From Acuticoccus sp. I52.16.1 (GTDB lineage: Bacteria; Pseudomonadota; Alphaproteobacteria; Rhizobiales; Amorphaceae): a stretch of 64,000 nucleotides of DNA. The notes under the pieces are model-generated. The model saw nothing but the letters and a program-made list of their open reading frames with translations. It did no database searches and had not been told where the DNA came from. The translations under genes were made by a program, and so were the position numbers. Positions 48,519 to 58,605 of the stretch are shown here, one piece after another. The stretch spans positions 3,961,219 through 4,025,218 of the forward strand of contig NZ_CP094828.1 in the NCBI RefSeq assembly GCF_022865125.1. Direction: 5' to 3'. Position 1 is the first letter of the stretch. Every line of letters begins with the position of its first letter.

Positions 48519-48548
48519 TGCTTAGATGATGATACGCGATTTGCGTGA

Positions 48549-49673
<1,125 letters not shown>

Positions 49674-49695
49674 CGTTCCGGACCGCAGCCGAGAC

Positions 49696-49730
49696 GCCGG
49701 CCGCGCCAGGAGTACCCGGCGCGGACCGGC
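49696..49730. terminator. hairpin between convergent ccrM and smc
   Basis: A 12-bp stem (GCCGG-CCGCGCC with GGCGCGG-A-CCGGC, one bulged A) with a ten-base loop, in the 70-bp gap between the two stop codons. No T-run. Position suits a shared terminator. Confidence 0.5.
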
Positions 49731-49743
49731 GGTCGGGGCCGGT

Positions 49744-52700
49744 TCAGGCGGTTTCCCGCAGCTCCTCCGCCGCTTCCAGCGAGACCGAGACGAGCTGGCT
49801 GACGCCCTTCTCCACCATCGTCACACCGTAGAGGCGGTGCATGCGCGCCATCGTGATCGGATTGTGCGTGATGGTGATGAAGCGCGTCTCGGTGGCGCCG
49901 GCCATCTCGTCGAGGAGGTTGCAGAAGCGCTCGACGTTGGCGTCGTCGAGCGGCGCGTCGATCTCGTCGAGGACGCAGATGGGCGCCGGGTTGGTGAGGA
50001 ACACCGCGAAGATGAGGGCGGTGGCGGTGAGCGTCTGCTCGCCGCCGGAGAGCAGCGAGAGGACTTGCGGCTTCTTGCCGGGCGGGCGGGCGACGATGTC
50101 GAGCCCGGCGTCGAGCGGGTCCTCGGCCTCGGTGAGGATCAGCTCGGCCTCGCCGCCATTGAACAGGCGCTTGAAGAGGCGCTGGAACTCCGAGTTGACC
50201 TGGCCGAACGAGGCCAGGAGCCGCTCGCGCGCTTCGCGGTTCAGCTCGCGGATGCCCACGCGCAAGGTCTCGATGGCGGCGACGATGTCGTCCCGCTCGG
50301 CCAGCATCGCGCACTGCCGCGTCTCGATCTCGTTCAGCTCGTCCTCGGCGCACAGGTTGACGCCGCCGAGCCGCTCGCGCTCGGACTTGAGCCGGTCGAG
50401 GCGATGCTCGGACGCGGCGCGGTCCGGCAGATCCGAGGTGGCGTCGAGGCCGGCGAGGCGCATGGCGCCCGCGGGAGCGACGTCGAGTGCCTCGGTGAGC
50501 GCGGCTTCGACCTCGGCCAGTCGCTCGCGGGCGGCGGCGGTGCGCTCCTCGGCGCGGATCGCGGCCTCGCGGGCGCTGGAGAGCGCGGCGAGGGCCTCGC
50601 GCGCGGCCTGGGTGGCGCCGCGCTGACGGGCCTCCCCGGCGGCGCGCGCGTCGCGGGCGGCGGTGTCGGCGGTTTCGGCGGCCTTGGCCGTGCGGGCGAG
50701 GCGGTGACGCTCTTCCTGGGTGTCGGACGGGGCGTCGGCCAGCGCCTCGCGCTGCTCGCTGATCTCTTCCAGCCGCTCGACCAGCTCGGCGCGGTGCGTG
50801 TCGGCGCCGTCGAGCCGGGCGCGCCATTCGGCGAGCTCGCCGGCGAGGCGTTCCAGGCGTTTGGTGCGACCGTAGCTGGCGCGGCGCTCGGCGTCGACGG
50901 CGTTGGCGGCCTCGGTGGCGCGGCGGCGGGCGTCCTGGGCGGCGGCCTTGGCCTGGTCGCGGGCGTCGGTCTCCCGGGTGCCGTCGGACGCGGCATCGCG
51001 CGCGGCTTCGGCCTCGGCGAGGGTCTCGGCCGCGTTGGCGGCGGTGGTGCGGGCGGCGTCCAGCGTGGCGGCGATGCGGCCCTCGGCGGCTTCGGCCTCC
51101 TTGGCGGCGGCGTCGGCGGCGGCGAGGCGCTCCTTGGCGGCCGTCACGCCCTTGCGCGCGCTCGCCAGTCCGCCACGCGCGGTCGACAGCGTGCTGCGGG
51201 CGGCGGAGAGCGCCTGCCGCGCGGCGGCGACGCGTTGGCGCGCGGCGGCGAGCGTCTCGCGCGCGGCCTTGTCGGCATCGGCGGCGGCGGCGACGCCGTC
51301 CTGCGCCTCGGCGATCGCGGCCTCGGCCTCCTCGCGGCGCGGCTTCAGCGCCTCGATCTCGCGGTGCAGCTCGGCGAGGCGGTTCTTCTGGGCGAGCCGT
51401 TCGGCCGCGGCGCTCGGGGCACCGGCGGCGCGGGCGTAGCCGTCCCAGCGCCACAGGGCCCCCTCGCGCGTCACCAGCCGCTGGCCGGGTGCCAGGGTGG
51501 CCAGCAGCGCGCCGTCCACCAACAGGCGGTCCTCCACGAGGCCGACCTGCGCCAGGCGGCGCGCCAGAGCCGGTGGAGCGGTGACGTGCGGGCCGAGCGG
51601 GGTCGCACCGGCGGGGAGGGCGGGGTCGGCGCCGGCAGGGGCGGTGCCGCCGGGCGGCACGGCCGACCAGCGCGCCGGGGCGGTGTCGCTGACCGGGGCC
51701 TCCAGGTCGTCGCCCAGCGCGGCGGCGAAGGCGACCTCGTACCCCGGCTCGACGGTGCAATCGTCGAGCACGGCGTCCTCGGCGCGGCCGAGGGAGGCGG
51801 TGAGCCGGTCGAGCGCCTTGGCTTCGGTCTCCAGGCCCGAGACCTCGGAGGCGACGGCGGCGAGGGCCTCGCGGGCGGCGGCCTCGGCAGCGCGGGCGGG
51901 GGCGAGAGCGGCCTCGCTCGCGGCGACCAGGTCGGCGGCCTCGGCCTCCGCGCCCCGGCTGTCGGCCTCGGTCTCCTGCGCCTCGGCCTCGGCCTCGGCC
52001 GCTTCGGCCTCGCGGGCGGCGGCCTCGGCCTCGGCCTCCTCGGCGAGGGCGACGGCGGCGGCGGCCTCGTCGCGGCGGCGCATGGCCTCGTGGCCGGCCG
52101 CGCGGGCAAGCTCGGCCTCGGTGCGGCGCACAGCCTCTGCGGCCTTTTCCACCTCGCCCTCGGCGCGGGCGACGGCCTGGTCCAGCGCGGCGCGGGCGGC
52201 AAGCGCGGTCGCGGCCAGTTCGGTGGCGTCGACGGAGCGGGCGTCGGCGTCCTCGGCGGCCGCGGCGGCCTCCTCGGCGACGCTTTCGCGCTCGCAGATG
52301 CGCTCTTCGGCACCGGCGTCGGCGCGGGTGAGGTCGGCCTCTTCGGCCTCCAGGCGCTTCACCGCGGCGGCGGCGTCGCCTTTGGTCTGATCCTGGCGGG
52401 CGAGGTCGGCGGCCAGCGCCTCGGCCTGGCGCTTCAGCGAGGCCATCTTGTCGGTGATCTCGCGGTCGCGTGCGTCGAGGGCGGCGAGCGAAGCGGCGAG
52501 GGTCTGCCGCTCGGCCGCGGCGGCCGCCTCCGCGTCGCGCAGGGCGGGGAGGGCGTGCTCGGCGGCCGCCTCCTCGATGGCGGTGCGTTCCTGATGCGCG
52601 GCGGCCTGCGCCTGCGCGGTGGCCGTCGTCTCCAGCGCCGCCTCGCCCTCACGCACGGCGGCCCGCGCCTCCACCCAGCGCAGGTGATGGACCGTCGCCT

Positions 52701-53388
52701 CCAGCGTGCGGATCTCCTCGGAGATCTTGCGGTAGCGCGCGGCCTGCTTGGCCTGCCGGCGCAGCGTCTCCACCTGCCGCTCCACCTCGCCGGCGACATC
52801 CTCGACGCGCGCCAGGTTGGCTTCGGCCGCGTTGAGCTTCAGCGACGCCTCGTGTTTGCGCGCTCTGAGGCCCGAGATGCCGGCCGCCTCCTCTAGGATG
52901 TTGCGCCGGTCGGTCGGCTTGGCGGCGATCAGCTCGGCCACCTGCCCCTGGCGCACCATGGAGGGCGAGCGCGACCCGGTCGCCGCGTCCGCGAACAGGA
53001 GCTGCACGTCGCGCGCGCGCACCAGCTTGCCGTTGACGCGGTAGTCCGACCCGACGCCGCGGTTGATGCGGCGGGTGACTTCCAGATGGTCGGCGTTGTT
53101 GATTTCGGCGGGGGCGGTGCGGGCGGTATTGTCGAGGAAGAGCGTCACCTCGGCGGTGTCGCGCGTCGGCCGGCGGCCGGAACCGGCGAAGATGACGTCG
53201 TCCATCGACGAGCCGCGCACCGACTTGTAGGACGCCTCGCCCATCACCCAGCGCAGCGCCTCGACGAGGTTGGACTTGCCGCAGCCGTTGGGGCCGACGA
53301 CCCCCGTGAGGCCCGGCTCGATCAACACATCCGTCGGTTCGACGAACGATTTGAACCCGATAAGACGCAGACGGTCGAACTTCATCAC
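49744..53388 (-). CDS. smc: chromosome segregation protein SMC
   Basis: A 1214-residue structural-maintenance ATPase that organises and segregates the chromosome with ScpAB. The N-terminal head has Walker A VVGPNGCGKSNLVEALRWVM (residues about 31-50). Two very long Ala/Glu-rich coiled coils flank a hinge (residues about 510-660, around DDCTVEPGYEVAFAAALGDD). The C-terminal head has the signature LLSGGEQTLTATALIFAVFL and Walker B ICVLDEIDAPLDDANVERF. Start ATG 53388 or the adjacent 53385. Downstream of the DsbA-like gene on the same strand. Confidence 0.96.
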   Translation of the reverse strand: MMKFDRLRLIGFKSFVEPTDVLIEPGLTGVVGPNGCGKSNLVEALRWVMGEASYKSVRGSSMDDVIFAGSGRRPTRDTAEVTLFLDNTARTAPAEINNADHLEVTRRINRGVGSDYRVNGKLVRARDVQLLFADAATGSRSPSMVRQGQVAELIAAKPTDRRNILEEAAGISGLRARKHEASLKLNAAEANLARVEDVAGEVERQVETLRRQAKQAARYRKISEEIRTLEATVHHLRWVEARAAVREGEAALETTATAQAQAAAHQERTAIEEAAAEHALPALRDAEAAAAAERQTLAASLAALDARDREITDKMASLKRQAEALAADLARQDQTKGDAAAAVKRLEAEEADLTRADAGAEERICERESVAEEAAAAAEDADARSVDATELAATALAARAALDQAVARAEGEVEKAAEAVRRTEAELARAAGHEAMRRRDEAAAAVALAEEAEAEAAAREAEAAEAEAEAQETEADSRGAEAEAADLVAASEAALAPARAAEAAAREALAAVASEVSGLETEAKALDRLTASLGRAEDAVLDDCTVEPGYEVAFAAALGDDLEAPVSDTAPARWSAVPPGGTAPAGADPALPAGATPLGPHVTAPPALARRLAQVGLVEDRLLVDGALLATLAPGQRLVTREGALWRWDGYARAAGAPSAAAERLAQKNRLAELHREIEALKPRREEAEAAIAEAQDGVAAAADADKAARETLAAARQRVAAARQALSAARSTLSTARGGLASARKGVTAAKERLAAADAAAKEAEAAEGRIAATLDAARTTAANAAETLAEAEAARDAASDGTRETDARDQAKAAAQDARRRATEAANAVDAERRASYGRTKRLERLAGELAEWRARLDGADTHRAELVERLEEISEQREALADAPSDTQEERHRLARTAKAAETADTAARDARAAGEARQRGATQAAREALAALSSAREAAIRAEERTAAARERLAEVEAALTEALDVAPAGAMRLAGLDATSDLPDRAASEHRLDRLKSERERLGGVNLCAEDELNEIETRQCAMLAERDDIVAAIETLRVGIRELNREARERLLASFGQVNSEFQRLFKRLFNGGEAELILTEAEDPLDAGLDIVARPPGKKPQVLSLLSGGEQTLTATALIFAVFLTNPAPICVLDEIDAPLDDANVERFCNLLDEMAGATETRFITITHNPITMARMHRLYGVTMVEKGVSQLVSVSLEAAEELRETA

Positions 53389-53463
53389 ACCCGGCTTCTT
53401 CAGGGGGGCGCCCTGTCAAGACGCGTCTGTGAAGCCTGCTTGATGAAGGGTTAACAAGACCTT

Positions 53464-53481
53464 GCCGGGGTTCTCCCCGGC
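53464..53481. terminator. hairpin between dsbA-like gene and smc
   Basis: A perfect 7-bp stem (GCCGGGG with CCCCGGC) with a four-base loop in the 179-bp gap. It could end the dsbA-like transcript (minus strand), but no clear T-run follows; it also lies upstream of smc. Confidence 0.4.
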
Positions 53482-53567
53482 TGAGGCGCAGCGGACCGGC
53501 GGCGGCGCAAATCCTTGTGGGACAACAGGATCCGCGCGCCTGCCGGATGGTTTACAGCACGGCCGAA

Positions 53568-54197
53568 TCAGCCGCCGACTTTGGGGTCGAGCACTTCCCG
53601 CAGGCCCTCGATGGAGCGGGCACCCTCGTACTTCTCGCCGTCGATGTAGAGGGTCGGGGTGCCGGTGACGCCTTCGGCCTCGCCGCGCGCGCGGTTGGCG
53701 TAGATGCCCTCCTGGACGGCGCGGTCGTTGATGCATTCGCCGAACTCGTCGCGCGAGAAGCCGGCCTGTTGGGCGAGCGCGAACATCTTGCCGACCGGGT
53801 CGTCGTTGGTGGCCCAGACCTGCTGATTCTCGAAGTAGAGGTCGACGATGTCGTAGTACTTGTCGCTCTTGCAGCGAGCGAGGACGGCGACGGCGAGGGC
53901 CAGGCGGTCCAGCGGGAACTCGCGCAGGACGAACTTCACCTTGCCGGTGTCGATATATTCCGACTTCAGCTCCTTGAAGGGGCCGTTGTGGAACGCGGCG
54001 CAGTGCGGGCAGGTCATCGAGGCGTACTCGACGATGGTCACCGGAGCGTCCTCGCTGCCCATGACGATATCGGCGAGCGGTTCGGCGGGGGTGGCGTCCG
54101 CGCTCGCGGCACTGTCCTGGGCGAACGCGGGCAGGAACGACGTCGCGGCGAACGGCAGGGCCAGGCTCATCGCGGCGAAGTGGCGTCGGGTGATCAT
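53568..54197 (-). CDS. DsbA-family thiol:disulfide protein
   Basis: A 209-residue exported thioredoxin-fold protein. The N-terminus has a twin-arginine-like TRRHFAAMSLALPFAATSF signal and an AFA cleavage site. The redox motif is CPHC at residues 63-66 (in EYASMTCPHCAAFHN), and the cis-proline loop is GVTGTPTLYIDG. It probably oxidises or isomerises periplasmic disulfides. It is next to DUF721 (28 bp) and upstream of smc on the same strand, a conserved rhizobial neighbourhood. Confidence 0.9.
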   Translation of the reverse strand: MITRRHFAAMSLALPFAATSFLPAFAQDSAASADATPAEPLADIVMGSEDAPVTIVEYASMTCPHCAAFHNGPFKELKSEYIDTGKVKFVLREFPLDRLALAVAVLARCKSDKYYDIVDLYFENQQVWATNDDPVGKMFALAQQAGFSRDEFGECINDRAVQEGIYANRARGEAEGVTGTPTLYIDGEKYEGARSIEGLREVLDPKVGG

Positions 54198-54225
54198 AGT
54201 CGAATCCCTTGTGGTCTCGTCCCCC

Positions 54226-54756
54226 TTATGTGGCCTTTCGGCCGCGGGTTAAACCGCGGGCCTCCACACTCGCCCCCAACCGCGACAATGCGGCCTTCAA
54301 TTGTGGGTGTTCGACGGATTGCAGCGAGGCGGCGATCGCCTCGGCGCGGGCCTCGTCGCGCGGGGCGGGGAGGGGGGGCACGGGCGCGAGGTAGGCGCAC
54401 CGGCTCTGGGCACGGCCGCGGACCTGGGTGACGCGCAACCGCGCGATCGCCGGCCAGCCGATGAGCACGTTCACCCGCTCGACCACCTGCGGCGCGACGT
54501 GCTGGAGCGCGATGGCGGCGGCCGCGTCGGCCCGCACGATGAGCGTGGCGCCGGACGACTGGTTGTCGATACTCGATCCCTTCGGCCACAGGATGCGCTC
54601 GATCGCGGCGGACCGGGCGAAGCGCTCGCCGAACACGTCCGCGGGGTCGAGCATCAAGGCGGCGGAGGCGATCCCGCGGCGCCGGCACGCGGGCGTGACC
54701 AGGGAGCCGATCAGCTCGGCCAGGGGCTTGGCGGGGGTGTTGCGCCGGATGGACAT
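54226..54756 (-). CDS. DUF721 (DciA-like) protein
   Basis: A 176-residue cytoplasmic protein. The N-terminal DUF721 domain reads KPLAELIGSLVTPACRRRGI, FGERFARSAAIERILWPKGS and ATLIVRADAAAAIALQHVAP, ending with NVLIGWPAIARLRVTQVRG. DUF721 includes DciA, the ancestral loader of the replicative helicase DnaB, so this could be the DciA of the organism. ATG 54756 starts MSIRRNTPAK. It is divergent from mutY. Confidence 0.85.
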   Translation of the reverse strand: MSIRRNTPAKPLAELIGSLVTPACRRRGIASAALMLDPADVFGERFARSAAIERILWPKGSSIDNQSSGATLIVRADAAAAIALQHVAPQVVERVNVLIGWPAIARLRVTQVRGRAQSRCAYLAPVPPLPAPRDEARAEAIAASLQSVEHPQLKAALSRLGASVEARGLTRGRKAT

Positions 54757-54897
54757 GCCATCGCAATGCCGTGATTTGCCTTGCCGTGCAATGAACGAAT
54801 GGCGCGATGCGGCGCTGCAGCGAAGAGCGGGGATTCGGGGCTCTGCGGTGATCGGGGGCCTTGCCAACGGGGCGGCCTCGTGGTGCCGATTCCGTCC

Positions 54898-56406
54898 ATG
54901 GACAAGCCGCCTCGAAATCGCCGATCGAAGACAGTGCCCCACGGGGGCGACGCGCGCCGCGCCGCACGTCGGCTGGCGGCGCGCAGCCCCAAGACGGGAC
55001 GCGCGAAGACGCGAGCCGCCGCGGCGGACCCGGCGGCCGCGGCCGTCCCGCCCGGCGCCCCCGGAGTGCCAGGCGCGGACCCGAGCGGAGCCGACGACGG
55101 CGCCCCAGCGGAGCCGCCCGCCGGTCCTCTCCCGTCCGCCGGGCTCCTCCCGCCCGGCGCGCTCCCGCCCGGCGCGTTGGCGGAGGGCGGCGCTCTTCTT
55201 GCTGTGACCGGGTCGCCGGCGCGCCGGCCGCCGCAGCGGATGCGGGCCGCGCCGAGCGCCAGTGTCGTCGCCGCGCCCGAGCCTCTCGCACCGTGTGCCG
55301 GCGCGCTCGCTCCTGCCGATCGCGCCGCCCGGCGCGGCGCCCGTGCCGCGGCGCCGGTGGCGACACTCGGCGGGCCGGGGCGGGAGGCCGGCGCGGCGCT
55401 GCTGGCCTGGTACGATCGGCATCGGCGCAGGCTGCCGTGGCGCGCCGCACCGGGCGAGCGGGCCGACCCGTACCGCGTGTGGCTCTCGGAGATCATGTTG
55501 CAGCAGACCACGGTCGCGGCGGTCAAATCCTACTACGCGGTGTTCCTGACCCGTTGGCCGACCGTCGCCGACCTCGCGGCCGCCGAAGACGGCGCGGTCA
55601 TGGCCGCGTGGGCGGGCCTCGGCTACTACGCCCGCGCGCGCAATCTGCTGGCCTGCGCCCGCGTCGTCGCGGGCGGCGCCTTCCCGGCGACCCGCGAGAG
55701 CCTGCGCGCGCTGCCGGGCGTCGGCGACTATACCTCTGCCGCGATCGCCGCGATCGCCTTCGGCGAGCCCGTTCCCGTGGTCGACGGCAACGTCGAGCGG
55801 GTCGTGTCCCGCCTGACGCGGCTCGACCGTCCGCCCAAGACGGCCAAGCGTGCGGTGGAGGACGCCGTCGCAGCGATGCTGCCGGCCGATCGCCCCGGCG
55901 ATTTCGCGCAGGCGATGATGGACCTCGGCGCCACCATCTGCACCCCGCGCTCGCCCGCCTGCGCCCTCTGCCCGTTGCGCCCGGTCTGTGCCGCCGCCGC
56001 CCACGGCGACATGCAGGACTACCCGGTGAAGGCACCCAAGCGCGCCCGCTCGGTGTGGCACGGCGTGGCGTTCGTGCCGGTGCGCCCGGACGGAACGGTC
56101 CTCCTGCGCCGCCGCCCGGCGCGCGGACTGCTGGGGGGCATGGCGGAGGTGTTCGGATCGGCCTGGGGGGCGACGCCGCAGGAGCCGCTGGCGCATGCCC
56201 CGTTCGCCGCCGACTGGACGCCTGCCGGCAGCATCGCCCACGGCTTCACCCACGCCGAGCTGACGGTCGACGTCTACCGGGCGCAGGCAGAGGCCGATGC
56301 GCCGGCACCGGCGGGAGCCTGGTGGGCCCTGCCCGCCGACGCCGGCCTTCCCACGGTGATGAAGAAGATCGTCACCCGCGCACTGGCGATGCACGACCCC
56401 GCGTGA
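54898..56406 (+). CDS. mutY: A/G-specific adenine glycosylase MutY with long N-terminal extension
   Basis: Removes adenine mispaired with 8-oxoguanine. The conserved protein begins near LLAWYDRHRRRLPWR (about 55390). The catalytic Glu is in SEIMLQQTTVAAV, the helix-hairpin-helix in LRALPGVGDYTSAAIAAIAF, the catalytic Asp in PVVDGNVERV, and the FeS cluster in CTPRSPACALCPLRPVC; a NUDIX-like C-terminal domain follows (LLRRRPARGLLGGMAEVFGS). ATG 54898 gives 502 residues with a 165-residue Ala/Pro/Gly/Arg-rich low-complexity extension. GTG 55357 would give 349, the usual length; no ribosome site supports either. Confidence 0.92.
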   Translation: MDKPPRNRRSKTVPHGGDARRAARRLAARSPKTGRAKTRAAAADPAAAAVPPGAPGVPGADPSGADDGAPAEPPAGPLPSAGLLPPGALPPGALAEGGALLAVTGSPARRPPQRMRAAPSASVVAAPEPLAPCAGALAPADRAARRGARAAAPVATLGGPGREAGAALLAWYDRHRRRLPWRAAPGERADPYRVWLSEIMLQQTTVAAVKSYYAVFLTRWPTVADLAAAEDGAVMAAWAGLGYYARARNLLACARVVAGGAFPATRESLRALPGVGDYTSAAIAAIAFGEPVPVVDGNVERVVSRLTRLDRPPKTAKRAVEDAVAAMLPADRPGDFAQAMMDLGATICTPRSPACALCPLRPVCAAAAHGDMQDYPVKAPKRARSVWHGVAFVPVRPDGTVLLRRRPARGLLGGMAEVFGSAWGATPQEPLAHAPFAADWTPAGSIAHGFTHAELTVDVYRAQAEADAPAPAGAWWALPADAGLPTVMKKIVTRALAMHDPA

Positions 56407-56562
56407 CGCGCACCCTGTCCACCGGAGTGCGGGAAGGCGGGCGCGGGTCGAGGGACCAGGGACCGGCGGTCTGGGGCCGGCGTCCGCTTAGGCCCCTAGG
56501 CATCGGCGATGGACGTGCTAGGTCCTCCTGCAAATCATCGCGCAAGCGCTATGGAGGATCCC

Positions 56563-57261
56563 ATGCAGCTCACCTGGTACGGGCATGCCACCTTCCGCCT
56601 CGACATCGGCGGCCAGTCCATCCTGATCGACCCGTTCCTCTCCGGCAATCCGAAGTGGGGCAAGGGCTGGGAAGGCCCGGCCGAGGGCGTCGGCCACATC
56701 CTTCTGACCCACGGCCACGGCGACCACATCGGCGATACCGTCGCCATCGCGAAGGCGACCGGCGCGACGGTCACCTCCACGTTCGAGGTCTGCAACTTCG
56801 TCGCCTCGCAGGGGGTGGAGAGGGTCAACCCGGGCAACCACGGCGGCACGCTGAACCTGGGCGAGGCGTCGGCCACCTTCGTCAACGCGTTCCACTCGTC
56901 GGGCATGGACGTCGACGGGAGCACGGTCTACCTCGGCAACCCGGTCGGCTACATCATCGCCGCGCCGGGCGAGAAGACCGTCTACCTGATGGGCGACACC
57001 GGCATCTTCGGCGACATGGGCCTCTACAACGAGATCTGGGGGCCGAAGGTGGGCATCGTGCCGATCGGCGACCGCTACACCATGGGCGGCAAGCTGGCCG
57101 CGCTGGCCTGCACCAAGTTCTTCGACTTCGACACGGTGATTCCCTGCCACTACGGCACCTTCCCCGTGCTCGACCAGTCGCCCGACACCTTCCTCGCCGC
57201 GATGGGCGCCAAGTCCGGCATCGTCACCGTGCCGGACATCGGCAGCCCGATCACGCTGTAG
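56563..57261 (+). CDS. UPF0173 family metal-dependent hydrolase
   Basis: A 232-residue metallo-beta-lactamase-fold protein. The metal-binding motif is LTHGHGDHIGD, with further ligands at NAFHSSG, MGDTGIFGDM and PCHYGTFPV. It opens MQLTWYGHATFRLD, the UPF0173 signature. The substrate is unknown. ATG 56563 has GGAGG directly upstream. The LysE-type gene follows after 12 bp, so the two form an operon. Confidence 0.92.
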   Translation: MQLTWYGHATFRLDIGGQSILIDPFLSGNPKWGKGWEGPAEGVGHILLTHGHGDHIGDTVAIAKATGATVTSTFEVCNFVASQGVERVNPGNHGGTLNLGEASATFVNAFHSSGMDVDGSTVYLGNPVGYIIAAPGEKTVYLMGDTGIFGDMGLYNEIWGPKVGIVPIGDRYTMGGKLAALACTKFFDFDTVIPCHYGTFPVLDQSPDTFLAAMGAKSGIVTVPDIGSPITL

Positions 57262-57273
57262 GAGGGAGCGGCC

Positions 57274-57888
57274 GTGCTGGATCTCTCGGTGCTGGCGACC
57301 TTCGCGGTCGCCTCGGCCGCGCTGGCGGTCGTCCCCGGGCCGACGGTGACGCTCATCGTCGCCAACTCGTTGCGGCGCGGGCCGATGGCGGGGCTCGCCA
57401 ACGTGCTCGGCACGCAGCTCGGCGTCGCGACGATGATGCTCGTGCTGATGGCCGGGCTCGACGCCATCGTCGCGCTGATCGGCGAGGCCTTCGTGGTGCT
57501 GAAGCTCCTCGGCGCGGCCTACCTGGTGTGGCTTGGGATCAAGCACCTGCGCTCGGACGGGCGGCTGGAGCGGATGGAGGGCGATGCGCGCTCCATGGCC
57601 GGCTACGCGGTCCAGGGGTTCTTCGTCATCTGGTCCAATCCCAAGGCGCTGCTCTTCTTCGGCGCCTTCATCCCGCAGTTCGTCGACCGCACGGAGCCGG
57701 TTTGGCTGCAGATCGCGGTGCTGGGCGGTATCTTCATGCTCGTGGCGAGCGTGTTCGATTCGATCTACGCGCTGCTGGCCGGCCGTGCCGGGGCGGTGTT
57801 GACGCGCCCGCGCGTGCGGTTCGTGGAGCGGGTCGCGGGCGGTCTCATGGTGGCGGGCGGGACGGCGCTCGCGTTCGCCCGGCGGTGA
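57274..57888 (+). CDS. LysE/RhtB family exporter
   Basis: A 204-residue membrane protein with six helices and the LysE/RhtB hallmark VVPGPTVTLIVANSLRRGPM near the N-terminus, then LKLLGAAYLVWLGIKHLRSD and FVIWSNPKALLFFGAFIPQF. Members export amino acids or related metabolites; the substrate is not clear. The GTG start at 57274 has GGAGGGAG upstream, 12 bases after the hydrolase stop. Confidence 0.9.
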   Translation: MLDLSVLATFAVASAALAVVPGPTVTLIVANSLRRGPMAGLANVLGTQLGVATMMLVLMAGLDAIVALIGEAFVVLKLLGAAYLVWLGIKHLRSDGRLERMEGDARSMAGYAVQGFFVIWSNPKALLFFGAFIPQFVDRTEPVWLQIAVLGGIFMLVASVFDSIYALLAGRAGAVLTRPRVRFVERVAGGLMVAGGTALAFARR

Positions 57889-58311
57889 GCGTCGCCTTTC
57901 GCGGGGCTTGCGCAATGCAGTTTTAGATTGCATATCTCCGGATGTAGAATCATCTGACCTCATGTGGGTGACGCGGATGTGGTGCGAAGGGGACGACAGC
58001 AGCCTGGAGAGCCGGCTTCTGTTCGCCAACCTCAGGGTGGCGCTGGACCTGCACGTATGGGGCGATCCGCTGCTTCCGGCGGAAGCCGGCATCGCGGTCG
58101 CGCCGCCGCCCGGCGACGCCGAGCGGGTGGGCGAGCCCCGGCCGGATCATGGCCCGCAGACCCGGAACGCGACGGCCTGACACACCGCGCGCCCCGCCGC
58201 GTACGCTCGCGGCCCGCGCCAGGCTCGCCTGCGGCTCGACGTAGCGGTTGGAAATGCGGCGGGCGTGCGAATCTCCCTTCCCCGTCCGTCCTCTCAGGAC
58301 TATATTGACAG
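57889..58311. other. gap without a convincing gene
   Basis: This 423-base stretch has an AT-richer patch (about 57915-57950) and a short plus-strand frame of about 90 codons (57908-58180) with no ribosome binding site and no recognised family; I do not call it. At the right end a promoter-like pair, CTTCCC (58277) and CTATAT (58300) with 17 bases between, points at the structured RNA that follows. Confidence 0.5.
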
Positions 58312-58480
58312 TCAGGCGAGGCTGCGCGGTTCGTTAGGACAATTGCATCCCCGGGGCCTTATCGATCCTAAAGGGAGCTGTCCCTGTTTCGGCCCGTGGG
58401 CTGGAGCAAAACGGCGCCCACCTACTTTGTAGGTCCCGGGATCGAACCGTCCGACGGCCGATGTGGCTTCGCCCCCCAAT
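58312..58480 (+). ncRNA. structured RNA, possible 6S RNA (ssrS)
   Basis: A non-coding stretch that folds on itself over about 160 bases. The outer strands GGCGAGGC (58315) and GGCTTCGCC (58465) pair with mismatches, then CGGTTCG (58327) pairs with CGAACCG (58443), then ATCCCCGGG with CCCGGGAT. Inside are hairpins AGGGA-GCTG-TCCCT, GTGGGC/GCCCAC and ACCTAC-TTT-GTAGGT. A CTATAT -10 element at 58300 would start transcription at about 58312. Length, closed rod-like ends and a small hairpin in the 3' strand suit alphaproteobacterial 6S RNA. The identity is a guess and no covariance search was possible. Confidence 0.45.
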
Positions 58481-58562
58481 TCCCTCCCGCCGTACGCCTT
58501 GTCGACGCGCCGCCTCATCGCGGCCGGGGCCGTCGGCGCGCGGCCTCGTGCCGCCCCCTCAT

Positions 58563-58578
58563 TTGACGGTTCCGTCAA
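58563..58578. promoter_or_regulatory. perfect inverted repeat TTGACGG-TT-CCGTCAA upstream of gap
   Basis: Seven-base arms with a two-base spacer, 80 bases before the gap start codon, at the place of a promoter (the left arm itself contains TTGACG). This is the shape of a dimeric repressor or activator site. The regulator is not known; the spacing (TTGAC-N6-GTCAA) does not fit the FNR/CRP consensus. Confidence 0.5.
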
Positions 58579-58605
58579 TCCAATGCGCGCCTACCTTGCC
58601 CTTGC

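Noticed and set aside
54861-57926. A plus-strand open frame of over 1000 codons across mutY, the hydrolase and the LysE gene
   Set aside because: It is a GC-rich shadow frame, Arg/Pro/Gly-rich without domains, covering three recognisable genes in other frames.
57908-58180. Possible 90-residue protein after the LysE-type gene
   Set aside because: No ribosome binding site, no recognisable family, and overlapping frames on the other strand are equally open.
58312-58480. Two-piece tmRNA, because GGTTCGATCCC on the minus strand resembles a T-arm
   Set aside because: No tag-coding sequence and no CCA-ended acceptor strand can be found.
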